This document shows positions 33,505-44,683 of a stretch of DNA of 64,000 nt, piece after piece. Origin of the DNA: Actinomucor elegans. Its lineage: Eukaryota; Mucoromycota; Mucoromycetes; Mucorales; Mucoraceae. The stretch covers positions 868,001 through 932,000 of the forward strand of contig JAMSLZ010000010.1 in NCBI GenBank assembly GCA_026027325.1, read 5' to 3'. Position 1 is the first letter of the stretch; every line of letters begins with the position of its first letter. The notes under the pieces were generated by a model. It made no database searches. It was given only the letters and a program-made list of their open reading frames with translations, and was not told the origin of the DNA. A program made the translations under genes and the position numbers.

Positions 33505-35049
33505 GGCATTACTTTGAAGCCAAGAGAGCTATACAGTGGTTTCAGGGCATATCATTTACACCATCGATCAAACCAATTCAAGCTGAGCAACAAGTTATCT
33601 TTTTTTTATGAACCAGATTGCGTAATATTGCGCGGCAAATAAAAAACGCGCAGTGGAGAATGATGAGACATTACGAGTAAACCAGGACGAATGTTTAAAG
33701 TTTAAATAAACGTGGCTCTGAAACGACATGGGCCATTCCTTTGATTTGAATTAGAAAATTAATAATTTACTAATAGTAAACTTGGTATATATCTTACATC
33801 ATTCGGTACGCCATAAACATCTGTATAAAGTCTGTTAGCATCTTGTATCAGTTTTTCTTTCATTACACAATAGTTTCAGTAAAGATCATTCTGTCAAAAT
33901 AGAATGAATTCTCCATTATCCAATAATAATCCCTGCTAGTTTCTTGGAAACACACCCTACTTCTTATTTTTAAATGCGAGTTAATAGCCGCTGTCCAATG
34001 AAAGGATTTGCATATCCTAGCCTCATCCTGTAACATGAAGTATACCTTACATGAAGGCGCAGTAACTACTATGGCCTAGCCGTAGTATACTTCACTACTG
34101 ATATGTTACTTATATTTAACATATGGATAGTCGTAATAATTTATGAATTAATATAAGTATCTCATATAATTTTATACTCTAATACTTTAACTATTTAACT
34201 GACGAATCACATCCCTTTTTAAGGCTTAGGATATTACTTTTCCTCTGGTGAACCATAATTTGAAAAGGAGCGTAAATATTATTTTCTTTACTGTTTGCGT
34301 CTCTGTTGACCAATCACAGGATAGCTTCATATGCAAAAAAAAAAGAGAGAATTTTTTGGTCAAAATATGAGATTACTTAAAAAAGGAACATTCAAATGTA
34401 TCGCATCTTAAATGAAACTTATAAATCAAGTAAATGATGCTTTTATACTATGCATAGCAAAAAAAAAAAGAGCCATTTCTATCTATTCATGCAACAATTA
34501 GCTAATTACATGTCGTTTTATTTTGGTTCCTGAAAATTCAAAAGTCCAGGATTTGAAGCTCATATTTCATTTTGTGATACACAAGTATTATACATTTCGC
34601 AGTATTGAGAAAAAAAAAAGTCGCCGGCATGCAGACTGACTTGCTTGCAGTAACGTCTACTTACAATTTGGAACTGTATTTCAAGAATGATTGGAGCGAG
34701 CAATTCTCGATAAGTCATTGGCCAAGATATCTCGTGTGTGATTGGCTCATGTGATGAGAACGTATTAATGCAACTAATAGAGCCAAAGTGTTCGGTTCAC
34801 GCTTTTTATCCCTTTCTCTCTTTTTCAACTATACAGCACGAGAAGAGAGACATTTAACGAAATCAACTTTGAACCAATCCCTTACTAATCTTTCTTTACG
34901 TTTTCAACGAGTGCTTTCTTTTACCGTAATCATATATTCTTTTTTCCCTTCGAGATTGAACAAAAAAAAAAGGTAACTAAGTAAAAATTGCCGTTTTCTT
35001 GGTATTTTTTTTTCTTATCTTTAAAACTCGTAGTTATATGGAAACCAAT
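33505..35049. other. intergenic, promoter side of the BCAS3-like gene
   Basis: 1.5 kb, AT-rich, with small A/T tracts and no recognisable gene. The open frame at 34788-34976 (+) is low-complexity. Confidence 0.4.
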
Positions 35050-38000
35050 ATGTACAATAATGGAGTTCGAGCTGAGCCCAAGTTTCTTCGGTAAACAATA
35101 CCTTAAATAGTGAATGAGAGAAAGAGAGAGGAGTTTGACTAAAAGTATATATAAATAATAGAGATCCAACTTCTTTCGAGTCTTTATCTTCTGGTATATC
35201 GAGACTATCAAGCTATGTTGCATCCAATTTACCAAAGCGAAAGCCTAGCGTTGCTTCTCCTTTTGATCCTCATTATCAGCAGTATCAGCAGCAGCAGCAG
35301 CAGCAACAACAACAGAGAATGATGGAAGCACAGGCGTTGGAGGATAGTGGAGGAGTTGAGGATGATTTAGAAGAAGACGTAGATACAATCACGTTTAGTT
35401 CATTCGAGAAACTTGAATATAAAGATAGTACCAGCATCTCTTGCCTATTGCTTGGTTATCATGATGGGTTTCAACTCTGGGATATTACCAACCCTGATAA
35501 TGTACATGAAATCTATTCTATTCGTGATAAAGAGGTATTCGGCACTATATCTTTTATGCACATCCTAAATGATAAACAAGATGCTACATTAGCTATCATG
35601 TAAGTAGGTTCTATTCTATCAGCACAGCAATTTAACTTATTATTAGATCTGAAACTGTTATCAATGACAAAACACCAAATAAAAATGATCATACAAGAAG
35701 GAATTCATCAAATACAGTAACGAAATCATCTCGTTTGATTATATATTCTCTGAAATCTCAATCTATTGTAAAAGAGATTCTTGATTTTGGTGATGAAGAG
35801 GATGATACAACTATAGTCACATGTGTCAAGAGTAACCACAAGGTCATTGCACTGGTAAAATCATGAGAAAACACTTCAAAATGCATCACTAATAAGTATG
35901 ATAGGGGTGCTTGTCACGTCATCGTTCGTCAATCCACTTGCTATCAACCGTAGACTATAAGCCGTTTGCTAGTCCATTAACAGATATATATCACGATCTT
36001 CAACAGGGCCCCATATTTACACTGGGCCCAAGGTTAATCGCTTATGCAACAAATGCTGCGGTTCTGAACTCGGATCCAGTCATGAACTCCTTGACAAATA
36101 GTTACTCTGTGTTACAAGGTGATAAAGATGTGAAAGGTGCAGCAAAGGATATCGCCAAGGAAGTTGTGAGCAGTATGAAGACATTGGGTGAATATGGATT
36201 AAATACGCTCTCCAATTACTTTGGGAATAACCTGCAGCAGCAGCCTTCAGACAAGATCATCTATGGCTCAAGCCCTTCTTCTACTTGTTCAGTGAATCAG
36301 CGAAGAATAAGTGCCCATTCACCTAGACTTCAAGATAACTATTCATCCACTTCATCGCCATCACCCACTACCAAGAAAATGATACCTTCTGGCATGGTAG
36401 GCGTTGAAATAAATACGAAGCTGTTTATTCATACTTTTTTATACTTAGATCATCATTCGAGATATACTTAAGCTGCCAATTACACCTACAAGAAACCTGT
36501 CATTATCTACAATTGCTCATTTTAGACCTCATACACATCCTGTATCTTGCTTAGCTTTCAATCAGGCAGGCACTTTACTCATGTCTTCTTCAAAACAAGG
36601 GCATACATTTCATATATTTTCCATCTTGACAAATACATCAACCATGGGCAATGCTTCTCATTTGTATAGTTTATCTAGAGGTATTACCGATGCTCAGGTA
36701 GTAGATTGTCAATTCTCTATTGATTCCACTTGGTGCGCTATCACTACTGCAAGAGGTACTACGCATGTTTATGCTATCAATCCTTATGGTGGCAAACCTG
36801 AGATATCAGGCCATGTTCATGGTAAAGTCAATAATCCTGTTTACCACCCATTCATGACAAAAATCAAGCCAAAGGTAAGAACCAAGCGATTTAGAGGTTG
36901 CTCTTATTAATCTTTTTGTATATCAGGCTACTACTCTCAATTCTGTTGTTCGCATCAAACAGCGTCGAAAGATGCCTGGCAGCTTGAGTTCTTCGCAGGA
37001 CGATCTAGGCAAATACGCAAATCAACAGCAGCAAGTAATCAATGGCTTTCCGCATGGTTATTACGGCCCTACACCTCCTCACTACACTGTGCCTGCCATT
37101 CCTTCCTTATATTCAAGCCGTGTTACCAATAAAGAGCCCCGTGCAAAGATCACTACAATGTTTGTCACGCCTACCAGGTCATCTTACCTTGTCAATAACA
37201 GCATGTACAAAAGCAATCATCCTTCTTCTCATACATCACTCTCTTCTCATTCTGATTCACCCAGTCTTGGTTCAGTCAACCCAATAGTGGGATCTATCAA
37301 ACAGCAAGCTACAAGTATGCTGTCTTCATTTGGATCTAGTATGAGTAACATATCTTACTTGCCAAATCAACAGCCACAGCAACAGCTTGCCAAGAAATGG
37401 GATAAGACAAGTACCAGTGATACATTGATGTTTGGATTTGATGAAGAATACGATGATTCTGCCAAGATGATCAATGATGAAATTGGATACCAAGACCTGT
37501 ATTCATTCCATCCGGACGGTATCTTAACTTTACATCGTTGCTGGATAGCCAAAACGGTAGTAAAAAAACGAGAAAACGGTAGAAACTTGGAAAAGCTGGA
37601 TCTATCAGTAAAAGAGGAAGACGTAGCTGAATGGCGTGTAGCTAGAAGTGCTGATTGGGATCAAGTACGTTTAACTGCGGCAAATATAGACCAACAAACT
37701 TCTGAAGATTCAGAAGATCAGCACGCATCTACAACTGCCAATAAGAAAAAGACCAAGAAACAGAAAGCAAAGGAGCAACCTTTTGCTACTAGTACTTTAG
37801 AAAAGCCTAGAAACAACAAGAGACTATGGTTATCGAATGCTGAAATCACAACTTATGCTAATTTGCCAGATGATCCAGCATTATGGACATATCATCAATT
37901 CAGTTTCCAAACATACCAAGACACCAAAGATCTGCAGAGGTTGTTACATGCAGGCATCATACCCAATACAGATACCATGATTATGTTGAAGGGCATGCCA

Positions 38001-38660
38001 GAACCTGTTTCCAGCCGTATTGATCGTGTTCGAAAGACAACAACACGCATCGCGAATGATAGTGTTGAGGAGAATATGGAAGACGCTTTGGCTGAATTAG
38101 AAGGTAAATTACCTTTGTAAACTGGTTTATTCAGATTTCACTCACTTTTTCTACTTTTAGACAATATATCAAAGGCCATGCAAACGTCATTTTCACCCTC
38201 TAATAACTCGCTTGGAAATAGCCCTGCTACCAATAAATGGCTTTCCTCCAGTGCCAACGCTGTATCTTCTCCTTCTCCTTCTTCTGCACACAAATTATTT
38301 ACAGACAGAAACTCTTCTGTTTCATTTGAAGATGCATATTTGATCAATATGGGTAGTGGACCTAGCCCCGAACCTTTAATGCCTGGCTTGACTCACCAGC
38401 AGCCACCTCCTCCTTCGCAAGACAGTCATATGCAGAATAGTTCATTGATTCAGTTTGATGATGATGATAGTGATATCGAGGAGGAAGCTACTACTGCTGC
38501 TCATTTAGAACAGATCAAGTCTGACGTTTATTCGCCTGATGGTGATAATGAGGTTGCTTACCCTTACGAGTCTGTATTTGGCGAGTTCCATCATCCGCGT
38601 ACTTTGAACCAAGATAGTGATGATGAAAATGAAGATGATAATCATCAACACCCTTGGTAA
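35050..38660 (+). CDS. BCAS3: BCAS3-like WD-repeat protein
   Basis: Seven exons: 35050-35090, 35162-35599, 35647-35854, 35905-36396, 36449-36874, 36927-38103, 38161-38660; 1093 residues. After a Ser-rich and poly-Gln N-terminus (nine Gln, encoded at 35286-35315) a beta-propeller begins with LLGYHDGFQLWDI and GTISFMHIL. It continues with RLIIYSLKSQSIVK, IIIRDILKLPI, FRPHTHPVSCLAFNQAGTLL, HTFHIFSI and STWCAITTARGTTHVY. These blocks, especially HTHPVSCLAFNQAGTLL, are typical of BCAS3. Between blades lies a BCAS3-type insertion with GAAKDIAKEVVSSMKTLGEY. The C-terminal 350 residues are low-complexity and acidic. Animal BCAS3 works with PHAF1/C16orf70 at phagophores and in cell polarity. The exact fungal role is unknown. 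Exon 1 is tentative. Confidence 0.85.
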
Positions 38661-41136
38661 TTATAGTACTGTATAAACAGCGTTTAACTTATATATACAT
38701 ATATATATGCATAAAGTAAAGAAACATGAACAAAAAAAAATTGTAAATAAATCATGAAAACCTGCAAAAAAAAAAAATTAGCTGATTCTGATTCTGAAGA
38801 AGAATAAGCATCAGCATCAGTATGACATGGACTCATTATTGCCATTACCCGTATGTACTGTATGGAGCGTTGTATTTATAGTGTCTATATGGCATGTATA
38901 TATGGGGTATATGTACTACATATTGTTGAGGAGGAGAAGGGAGAGGAGAAAGGGCCGCCCTAACAGTGTTTCATAATTTGTGTGTTCAACAAAAGTGGTT
39001 GATTAACTGCTGTTAACACGCGCTTTATATACAATGAAATCCAAATAAAAACACACTGTTAGATAATCCAAAAAATACCCAATCTACTATGTTGTCAATA
39101 AAATATGCCTTGGACATGCTATCTTTCATAAAAGCGGTTGCTCTGAAAAATTTGGGTCCGTTTTTTTTTCCGCTTATTTAATATTGCATCTGATGGTTAA
39201 TGCATGTCCAGAATGAAATACTGTGGCTAATAGAATTATGATCTGACTAAAGTAAAATGAATAGGTGATTGCTTTTCAGATATTCACAGTAAAATGCATG
39301 CATCTATCATTGCCACTACTGATCTATATATTAGCTTTTTTTTCCATGACAATCGTCACGAGTGGTTTTTAACTTGACTGCTAGATATTCTACGTCTTTT
39401 CAAATGTAAGTAAATTTATGAATAAATTCATTTGGTGATTGTAGGGCAAGTTGAATGAGACATACTACTATAAATAAATTGTTGTTGTAGAGAAGCAAAA
39501 TTTTAATCCGCTCGCCTGGATGATGATTCAGGTATGAATGGTTGCAAATCAAACTAAACCCAGGTAAAGGTCCTTCTTATTTCACGCCCTCTCTATCTTC
39601 TTTGCTTCATTAATCATGTAATCAAACGGTCCAAGGGCGTTTCACCTGAAGATCCCTCTCAAAATCCAAAAGACTCAACCTTTTATTTATTCTTTTGTTT
39701 CAAGCGGTAATTCTGTAGGGAGGTTCCCTATCCCTATAAAAAAAAAAGTCGGCATAAAAAGAGGAACTGGGTTTGTGAGCGACAAACCTGTTCTTAACCC
39801 TGTTGGCCAAGTTGGAATTATTTGCTAGATATAGGAAATTTAATTCTGTATAAAAATTGTAGTTGGAAAGAGCATAGTGCGCTGATTTGCGATGATTTTG
39901 CAGTATGCAACGATTGTTGCATACCTACTCTTTAGGATATCTGGAGATAAGCTACGGTTAGGCTATCCGTCTGTTTTTTTTTAGCTTGATACGAAAATTT
40001 CATGCTAGACCGCGAAAAAGCAGCTGGTATATAGAAAAAAAAAAGAATGAATGCGAGATCGACATCTAATATTCATCATACAGTTCAACAGCGATACCGA
40101 TATAGCAGCATATCACTTGATAAGGAAGAAGACATAGATAAGAAAACGAATTAAAAACGAACCAACTGTTGTCTGATAAAGAATGTTATAAATTAACAAA
40201 TGTAAATAGAACAAGTAAAGCATTGATACTTCAGTAGCAGCAGCAGCAGCTCATTATTGGTACTACTAACTGTTCATATGTCACATTTGACCGGGATCGG
40301 TTGAGAAATCTATTGATCATTAGAATCAGTGAATTAAATTGCATGAAATGCATATTTCATACAATCTAAGTCTAATGATCAATAGATTTCTCAACCGATC
40401 TCGGTCAAACGTCAGATATGAACATAGTATCCCCCACTAAAAAAGAGCAGCTGAATCTATTAGGGCCTCTTTATAGAGAATGTACTTGAAGAAAGAGTAC
40501 CCTTTTTTTTTCATTTATATCATAAATCACAATTTTTTTGAATAAATGTTTATAAAACCTGGTCGTATAAACTTCATATATTGTTTTTTACGTTCAGAAG
40601 GGTCTAACTCGATAGAGTCTCTACATACTTAGTGCTTAAAATATCGTTTCAATCATTATATGTAGAAGGGATTTCTGAGAAACAGATTCAATGATTGTCT
40701 ATAGTCTGTACTGCCACAGATTTATTTCAGTTGATCACACAAATAACGAAGCCCAAAAAAAAAAAGCTTATAAAATCTGATAATCAATGTGCTTATGGAA
40801 AAAACTACAGTTTTAAAAGATGAAACCAGTCAATTGAAGACCATTGGTTTAATTCAATACCATAAACAAAACCATATACACTTAAATTATATGGAAAGTG
40901 AAGTTGACCAATCACACTATTGGATCTCATTGCACGCAATTGCAAGAATGAGCAACGACGGAGAAACAATTGCGCAATTTCTGATAACCCTGAATGGGCA
41001 GTTTTAAGTCAATGGCGTGCTATGAATATAATTCACCATTGAAAAAAAAAAAGTAAAACTTTTCGATCATATAATTATCTCAATCAATCTTTCTTCCATC
41101 TCTCTTTCTTTCTTATCACTTATCAAATAATTCAAG
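38661..41136. other. intergenic; contains palindromic repeat and MET10 upstream region
   Basis: 2.5 kb. Notable elements are a perfect 9-bp inverted repeat with a 4-base loop at 39903-39924, the palindromic repeat at 40245-40453 and many short A/T tracts. The open frame at 40789-41007 has no motif. No CACGTG site was seen in the 1 kb before MET10. Confidence 0.5.
40245..40453. repeat. palindromic MITE-like element (full inverted-repeat copy)
   Basis: Left arm 40269-40323 (starts ACTGTTCATATGTCACATT, ends TTGATCATTAG) and right arm 40372-40428 (its reverse complement starts ACTATGTTCATATCTGACG, ends TTGATCATTAG) match almost perfectly over about 55 bp. A 48-bp spacer separates them. Weaker matching outside (CAGCAGCTC at left, GAGCAGCTG at right) extends the element to 40245-40453. 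It contains no open frame. The same arm sequence occurs singly at many other places in the window. Confidence 0.8.
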
Positions 41137-44100
41137 ATGCTTGCTTCAGTAGCTCTCGTTGCATCACTTGTCAAGAAGACTACCTTCCCTATCAATAATA
41201 ACAACCTCAATGACAGCAGAGAAGTTGATATTTCCCCTGAGCTTGTTAAAGCAGTGACAGCTGAATTGAAAAGAGAAATTGATGCTGCTTCTACTGCTGG
41301 CAGTCAAACCACTATTGTAGACGAAGATACTTCTATCTTGTTGCAATCCAGAGTCAAGAACGCTATTCAATATTTCTTGACTGCTACTTCTGAAGAATCT
41401 CAAGTTCGCCTTGTCGATGCCAATCATGCTATTGATTATGTTTCTTATGGTCTCTCTGACATTGTATTCGTATATCCCGGTTCAGCTTCTGGCTATCTCG
41501 GTCAAGAATTATCTAGCTGGACTTCTACTGTCCGTAATGCCAATAATCAACTTGTCAAAGTAGTTGAGATGGAGACTCGTGCTGGCGCACTTCAAGCTGT
41601 TCAAGGCGCTCTTGCTGATGCTCAACATAAGAACTTGACTGTTTTGGCCTCTTCTCAAGCCTTGCTTTCTATGATTCCCAACTTGCATGCATTGGCTGCC
41701 GATCGTCAACCTGTTGTCTTCCATGTTGCTGCTCAATCTATTGATCAAGACTTGGTTGCCTCTGCTAATGTGGATGCAGTCCTTGCTGCTCGTAACACAG
41801 GTGCTATCTTGTTATCTTCCTCTAATGCTCAAGAAGCTCATGATATTGCTATCGTATCTCATTTGCTTGCTCGCTCTGTTGGTTTGCCAGTTATTCACTT
41901 CTTCAACGGTGTCACTGCTGCCAAAGAGATCGAGAAGGTCAACTTGACTTCTTATGCTCAACTCGCCAAGTTATCTGGATCTGCTGTTTTCAAAACTGCT
42001 TCTTATACCGAGTCTTATGATGTTGCAAAGAAGGTGCTCTCGCAACTCAACTATAAGCCTTTTGAATATACCGGTGCCACTGATGCTGAAACTGTTTTGG
42101 TCACTTTGAGCGCTTCTACAGCCGCTGTTGAACAAGCTGTCTCTCGTGCTGCCACTTACTTGAATGCCAGTGTGGGTCTTTTGAGTGTCCGTGTATTCCG
42201 TCCCTGGTCTGAGTCTGATTTCATTGCTGCTTTGCCCAAATCTACACGTCGTGTAGTTGTCCTTGAAGAAGGTGCTGGTCTCTTTGCCTTCAACGGTCCT
42301 CTTTACTTGGATATTGCTGCTTCTATTCGTTTCGGCCCCATTGCTCGTGATCAGCGTCCTCGTTTAGTCAGTGCTCAAGCTACTGATTTCTCTCATCTCC
42401 ATGCTACTCATATCCCCTCTCTTGTCAAGGAAGCTGACCATGAGTCTTTTATCAACCTCGCTGCTGAGCCTTTCACTGTTGCTGTCTCTGATGAAACTCT
42501 TGCTCTTGAAAAGAGTGATGCTGCTTGGAGTGCTATCTTTTGGGATGTTGAACAAGATGGAACTGCTACTGCTGCCATTCACGATGCTCACCTTGTGCAA
42601 GCTATTCATCCTACTGTTCCTGTCGTTGCTCGTGTGGCTCGCGATGCTTACCGTGTTGGTGGTGCTGTTTCTCATACCCATCTTACTTATGGATCCACTA
42701 CCACTGCCGCTCATGAGTACATTGGTATCCACAACATTAGTGTTATTCGCGAATACAACACGCTTGCTCATGCTGCTAAAAATGCCACGGTTGTCCTTCA
42801 TGGTCCTTGGAAGCATGGTGACGAAATTGAAGGTGTATTGAGTAACGAATTCAAGTTTGGTTTGACCGCTATCAATGCCAAGCTGTACACCATTGATGCT
42901 GCTCGTATTGCTCAAGAACTCGGATTAAACATCAAATCTACCCATTTGGTTTGGGAAGCTGTCTTTTTGATCTTGGGACAAAAGGTGGCTTCTGTTGCTG
43001 ATCGTCTTGCTGAGCTCTATGAGGAATTGGAAATTTCTGCTGATGATGAGAACAAGCGTAATTTGGAAGGTTTAACGACAGATATCGTTGCTGCTGTGAA
43101 CAGTGAGTTGACTGCTGTTGAATTATTGCCCCCTTGGACCATCTTGGAATTGAGCGACGATGTCTTGCCTGCTTTGCCTGTGGATCGTTTGGTTGGTGCT
43201 GAAGAAGATGATGACGAATTGTCTGATACTACTGCTGCCGGTGATGAAGAAGAAGGTGCTGGTGCTGAGGCTGGCAAGTGGCACAAGGCTGCTTGGCAAT
43301 TGATGTTCAATGAAGCTTACAAGACTGAAACTGCTATCCGTCCTGATCTTCATGAAAACACCTATGTCATTCGTGTTGGCGAGAACCGTCGTTTGACACC
43401 TAATTCTTATGATCGTAACGTGTTCCATATTGAATTTGATACCACCGATTCCAACCTCAAGTACGAGCTTGGTGACGCTCTTGGTGTTCATGGCCATAAT
43501 GATTACTCTGATGTGCAAGAATTTTTGAACTGGTATGGTTTGAACGGTAACGACGTGATCTCTGTCAAGGATAGCGAGAAGGGAACCGAGGAAGTTCGTA
43601 CTGTGTTCCAGTTATTCAGTCAAACTTTGGATATCTTTGGCCGTCCCTCCAAGAAGTTTTATGAGTCTCTTGCTACTTTTGCCACGGATCCCAAGGAACG
43701 TGAGCAATTATTGTTTTTGGTCTCTCCCGAGGGTAAAGAAGACTTCAAGAAGCGTGTGGATGATACTGTTACTTATGAAGATCTTCTGCGCGAATTCACT
43801 TCTGCCAAGCCTTCTGTTGAAGCACTTGCTCAAATCATTGTTCCTATCAAGCCTCGTCATTACTCTATTGCTTCATCTCAAAAGATGTTCAATAATGCTG
43901 TTCACTTGTTGATCGTTGCTGTTGACTGGGAAACTAAAGCTGGCAAGAAGCGTTATGGTCAATGTACGCGTTATTTGACTAACTTGAAAGTCGGCGACAA
44001 TGTTACTGTGTCTATCAAGCCCTCTGTTATGAAGTTACCTCCTCTTGATACTCAGCCTGTGATCATGGCTGGTCTTGGTACTGGTATGGCTCCTTTCCGT

Positions 44101-44508
44101 GCTTTCATTCAAGAACGTTATATGGCTAAGCTTGCTGGCAAGAAGGTTGGTCCTGTTGTCCTTTACTTTGGTTCTCGTCACCGTTCTATGGAATATCTTT
44201 ATGGTGAAGAATTAGAAGCTTATCATGCTGATGGTGTTCTCTCTCATATGGGTCTTGCTTTCTCTCGTGATCAAAAGGAAAAGATCTATATTCAACACAA
44301 GATGAAGGAAGACGCTGAAATGTTGAATGAATACTTGATGAACCAAAAGGGTCATTTCTATCTCTGTGGACCTACTTGGCCTGTTCCTGATGTTAAGGAT
44401 GCTGTTGTACATGGTCTTACAAAGTACGGTGGTGTTGATGCTGCCAAGGCTTCTGCCCTTATTGAGGAATGGAAGGAAAAGGAGTCTTATATTCTTGAAG
44501 TCTACTAA
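41137..44508 (+). CDS. MET10: sulfite reductase [NADPH] flavoprotein subunit (alpha)
   Basis: A single exon of 1123 residues. The N-terminal half resembles the pyruvate-ferredoxin oxidoreductase alpha-type fold: VYPGSASGYLGQELSSW, KVVEMETRAGALQAVQGAL and LPVIHFFNGVTAAKEIEKV. The C-terminal half is a ferredoxin-reductase FAD/NADPH module: RHYSIASSQ (FAD, about residue 907), GLGTGMAPFRAFIQERYM (NADP, about 978), YFGSRHRSMEYLYGEELE (about 1009), HFYLCGPTWPVP and the terminal SYILEVY. An acidic linker (about residues 688-708) joins the halves. It passes electrons from NADPH to the siroheme subunit (Met5), reducing sulfite to sulfide for Cys/Met synthesis. Codon use is biased, suggesting strong expression. 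Start chosen at the first Met, with family-typical length. Confidence 0.95.
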   Translation: MLASVALVASLVKKTTFPINNNNLNDSREVDISPELVKAVTAELKREIDAASTAGSQTTIVDEDTSILLQSRVKNAIQYFLTATSEESQVRLVDANHAIDYVSYGLSDIVFVYPGSASGYLGQELSSWTSTVRNANNQLVKVVEMETRAGALQAVQGALADAQHKNLTVLASSQALLSMIPNLHALAADRQPVVFHVAAQSIDQDLVASANVDAVLAARNTGAILLSSSNAQEAHDIAIVSHLLARSVGLPVIHFFNGVTAAKEIEKVNLTSYAQLAKLSGSAVFKTASYTESYDVAKKVLSQLNYKPFEYTGATDAETVLVTLSASTAAVEQAVSRAATYLNASVGLLSVRVFRPWSESDFIAALPKSTRRVVVLEEGAGLFAFNGPLYLDIAASIRFGPIARDQRPRLVSAQATDFSHLHATHIPSLVKEADHESFINLAAEPFTVAVSDETLALEKSDAAWSAIFWDVEQDGTATAAIHDAHLVQAIHPTVPVVARVARDAYRVGGAVSHTHLTYGSTTTAAHEYIGIHNISVIREYNTLAHAAKNATVVLHGPWKHGDEIEGVLSNEFKFGLTAINAKLYTIDAARIAQELGLNIKSTHLVWEAVFLILGQKVASVADRLAELYEELEISADDENKRNLEGLTTDIVAAVNSELTAVELLPPWTILELSDDVLPALPVDRLVGAEEDDDELSDTTAAGDEEEGAGAEAGKWHKAAWQLMFNEAYKTETAIRPDLHENTYVIRVGENRRLTPNSYDRNVFHIEFDTTDSNLKYELGDALGVHGHNDYSDVQEFLNWYGLNGNDVISVKDSEKGTEEVRTVFQLFSQTLDIFGRPSKKFYESLATFATDPKEREQLLFLVSPEGKEDFKKRVDDTVTYEDLLREFTSAKPSVEALAQIIVPIKPRHYSIASSQKMFNNAVHLLIVAVDWETKAGKKRYGQCTRYLTNLKVGDNVTVSIKPSVMKLPPLDTQPVIMAGLGTGMAPFRAFIQERYMAKLAGKKVGPVVLYFGSRHRSMEYLYGEELEAYHADGVLSHMGLAFSRDQKEKIYIQHKMKEDAEMLNEYLMNQKGHFYLCGPTWPVPDVKDAVVHGLTKYGGVDAAKASALIEEWKEKESYILEVY

Positions 44509-44683
44509 GCTTCTCTTATTATTTATTAAATAAAATCTATTAGAATTACATCATATTACTTTATGTGTCTTGTTTAAATCTTTATATATGCTTTCAAGGA
44601 AACGATCCCACTTTCAGGGTATTCCATTGTATAGTGGCACAAAGTCGACATATTTGAATTGGGGTTATGCATTTTTTTTTTTA

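Noticed and set aside
34788..34976. 62-codon frame before the BCAS3-like gene
   Set aside because: Low-complexity Ser/Phe sequence, lies in the 5' spacer.
42364..43518. Several long frames opposite or within MET10
   Set aside because: Ser/Leu-rich mirror translations caused by MET10 codon bias, not separate genes.
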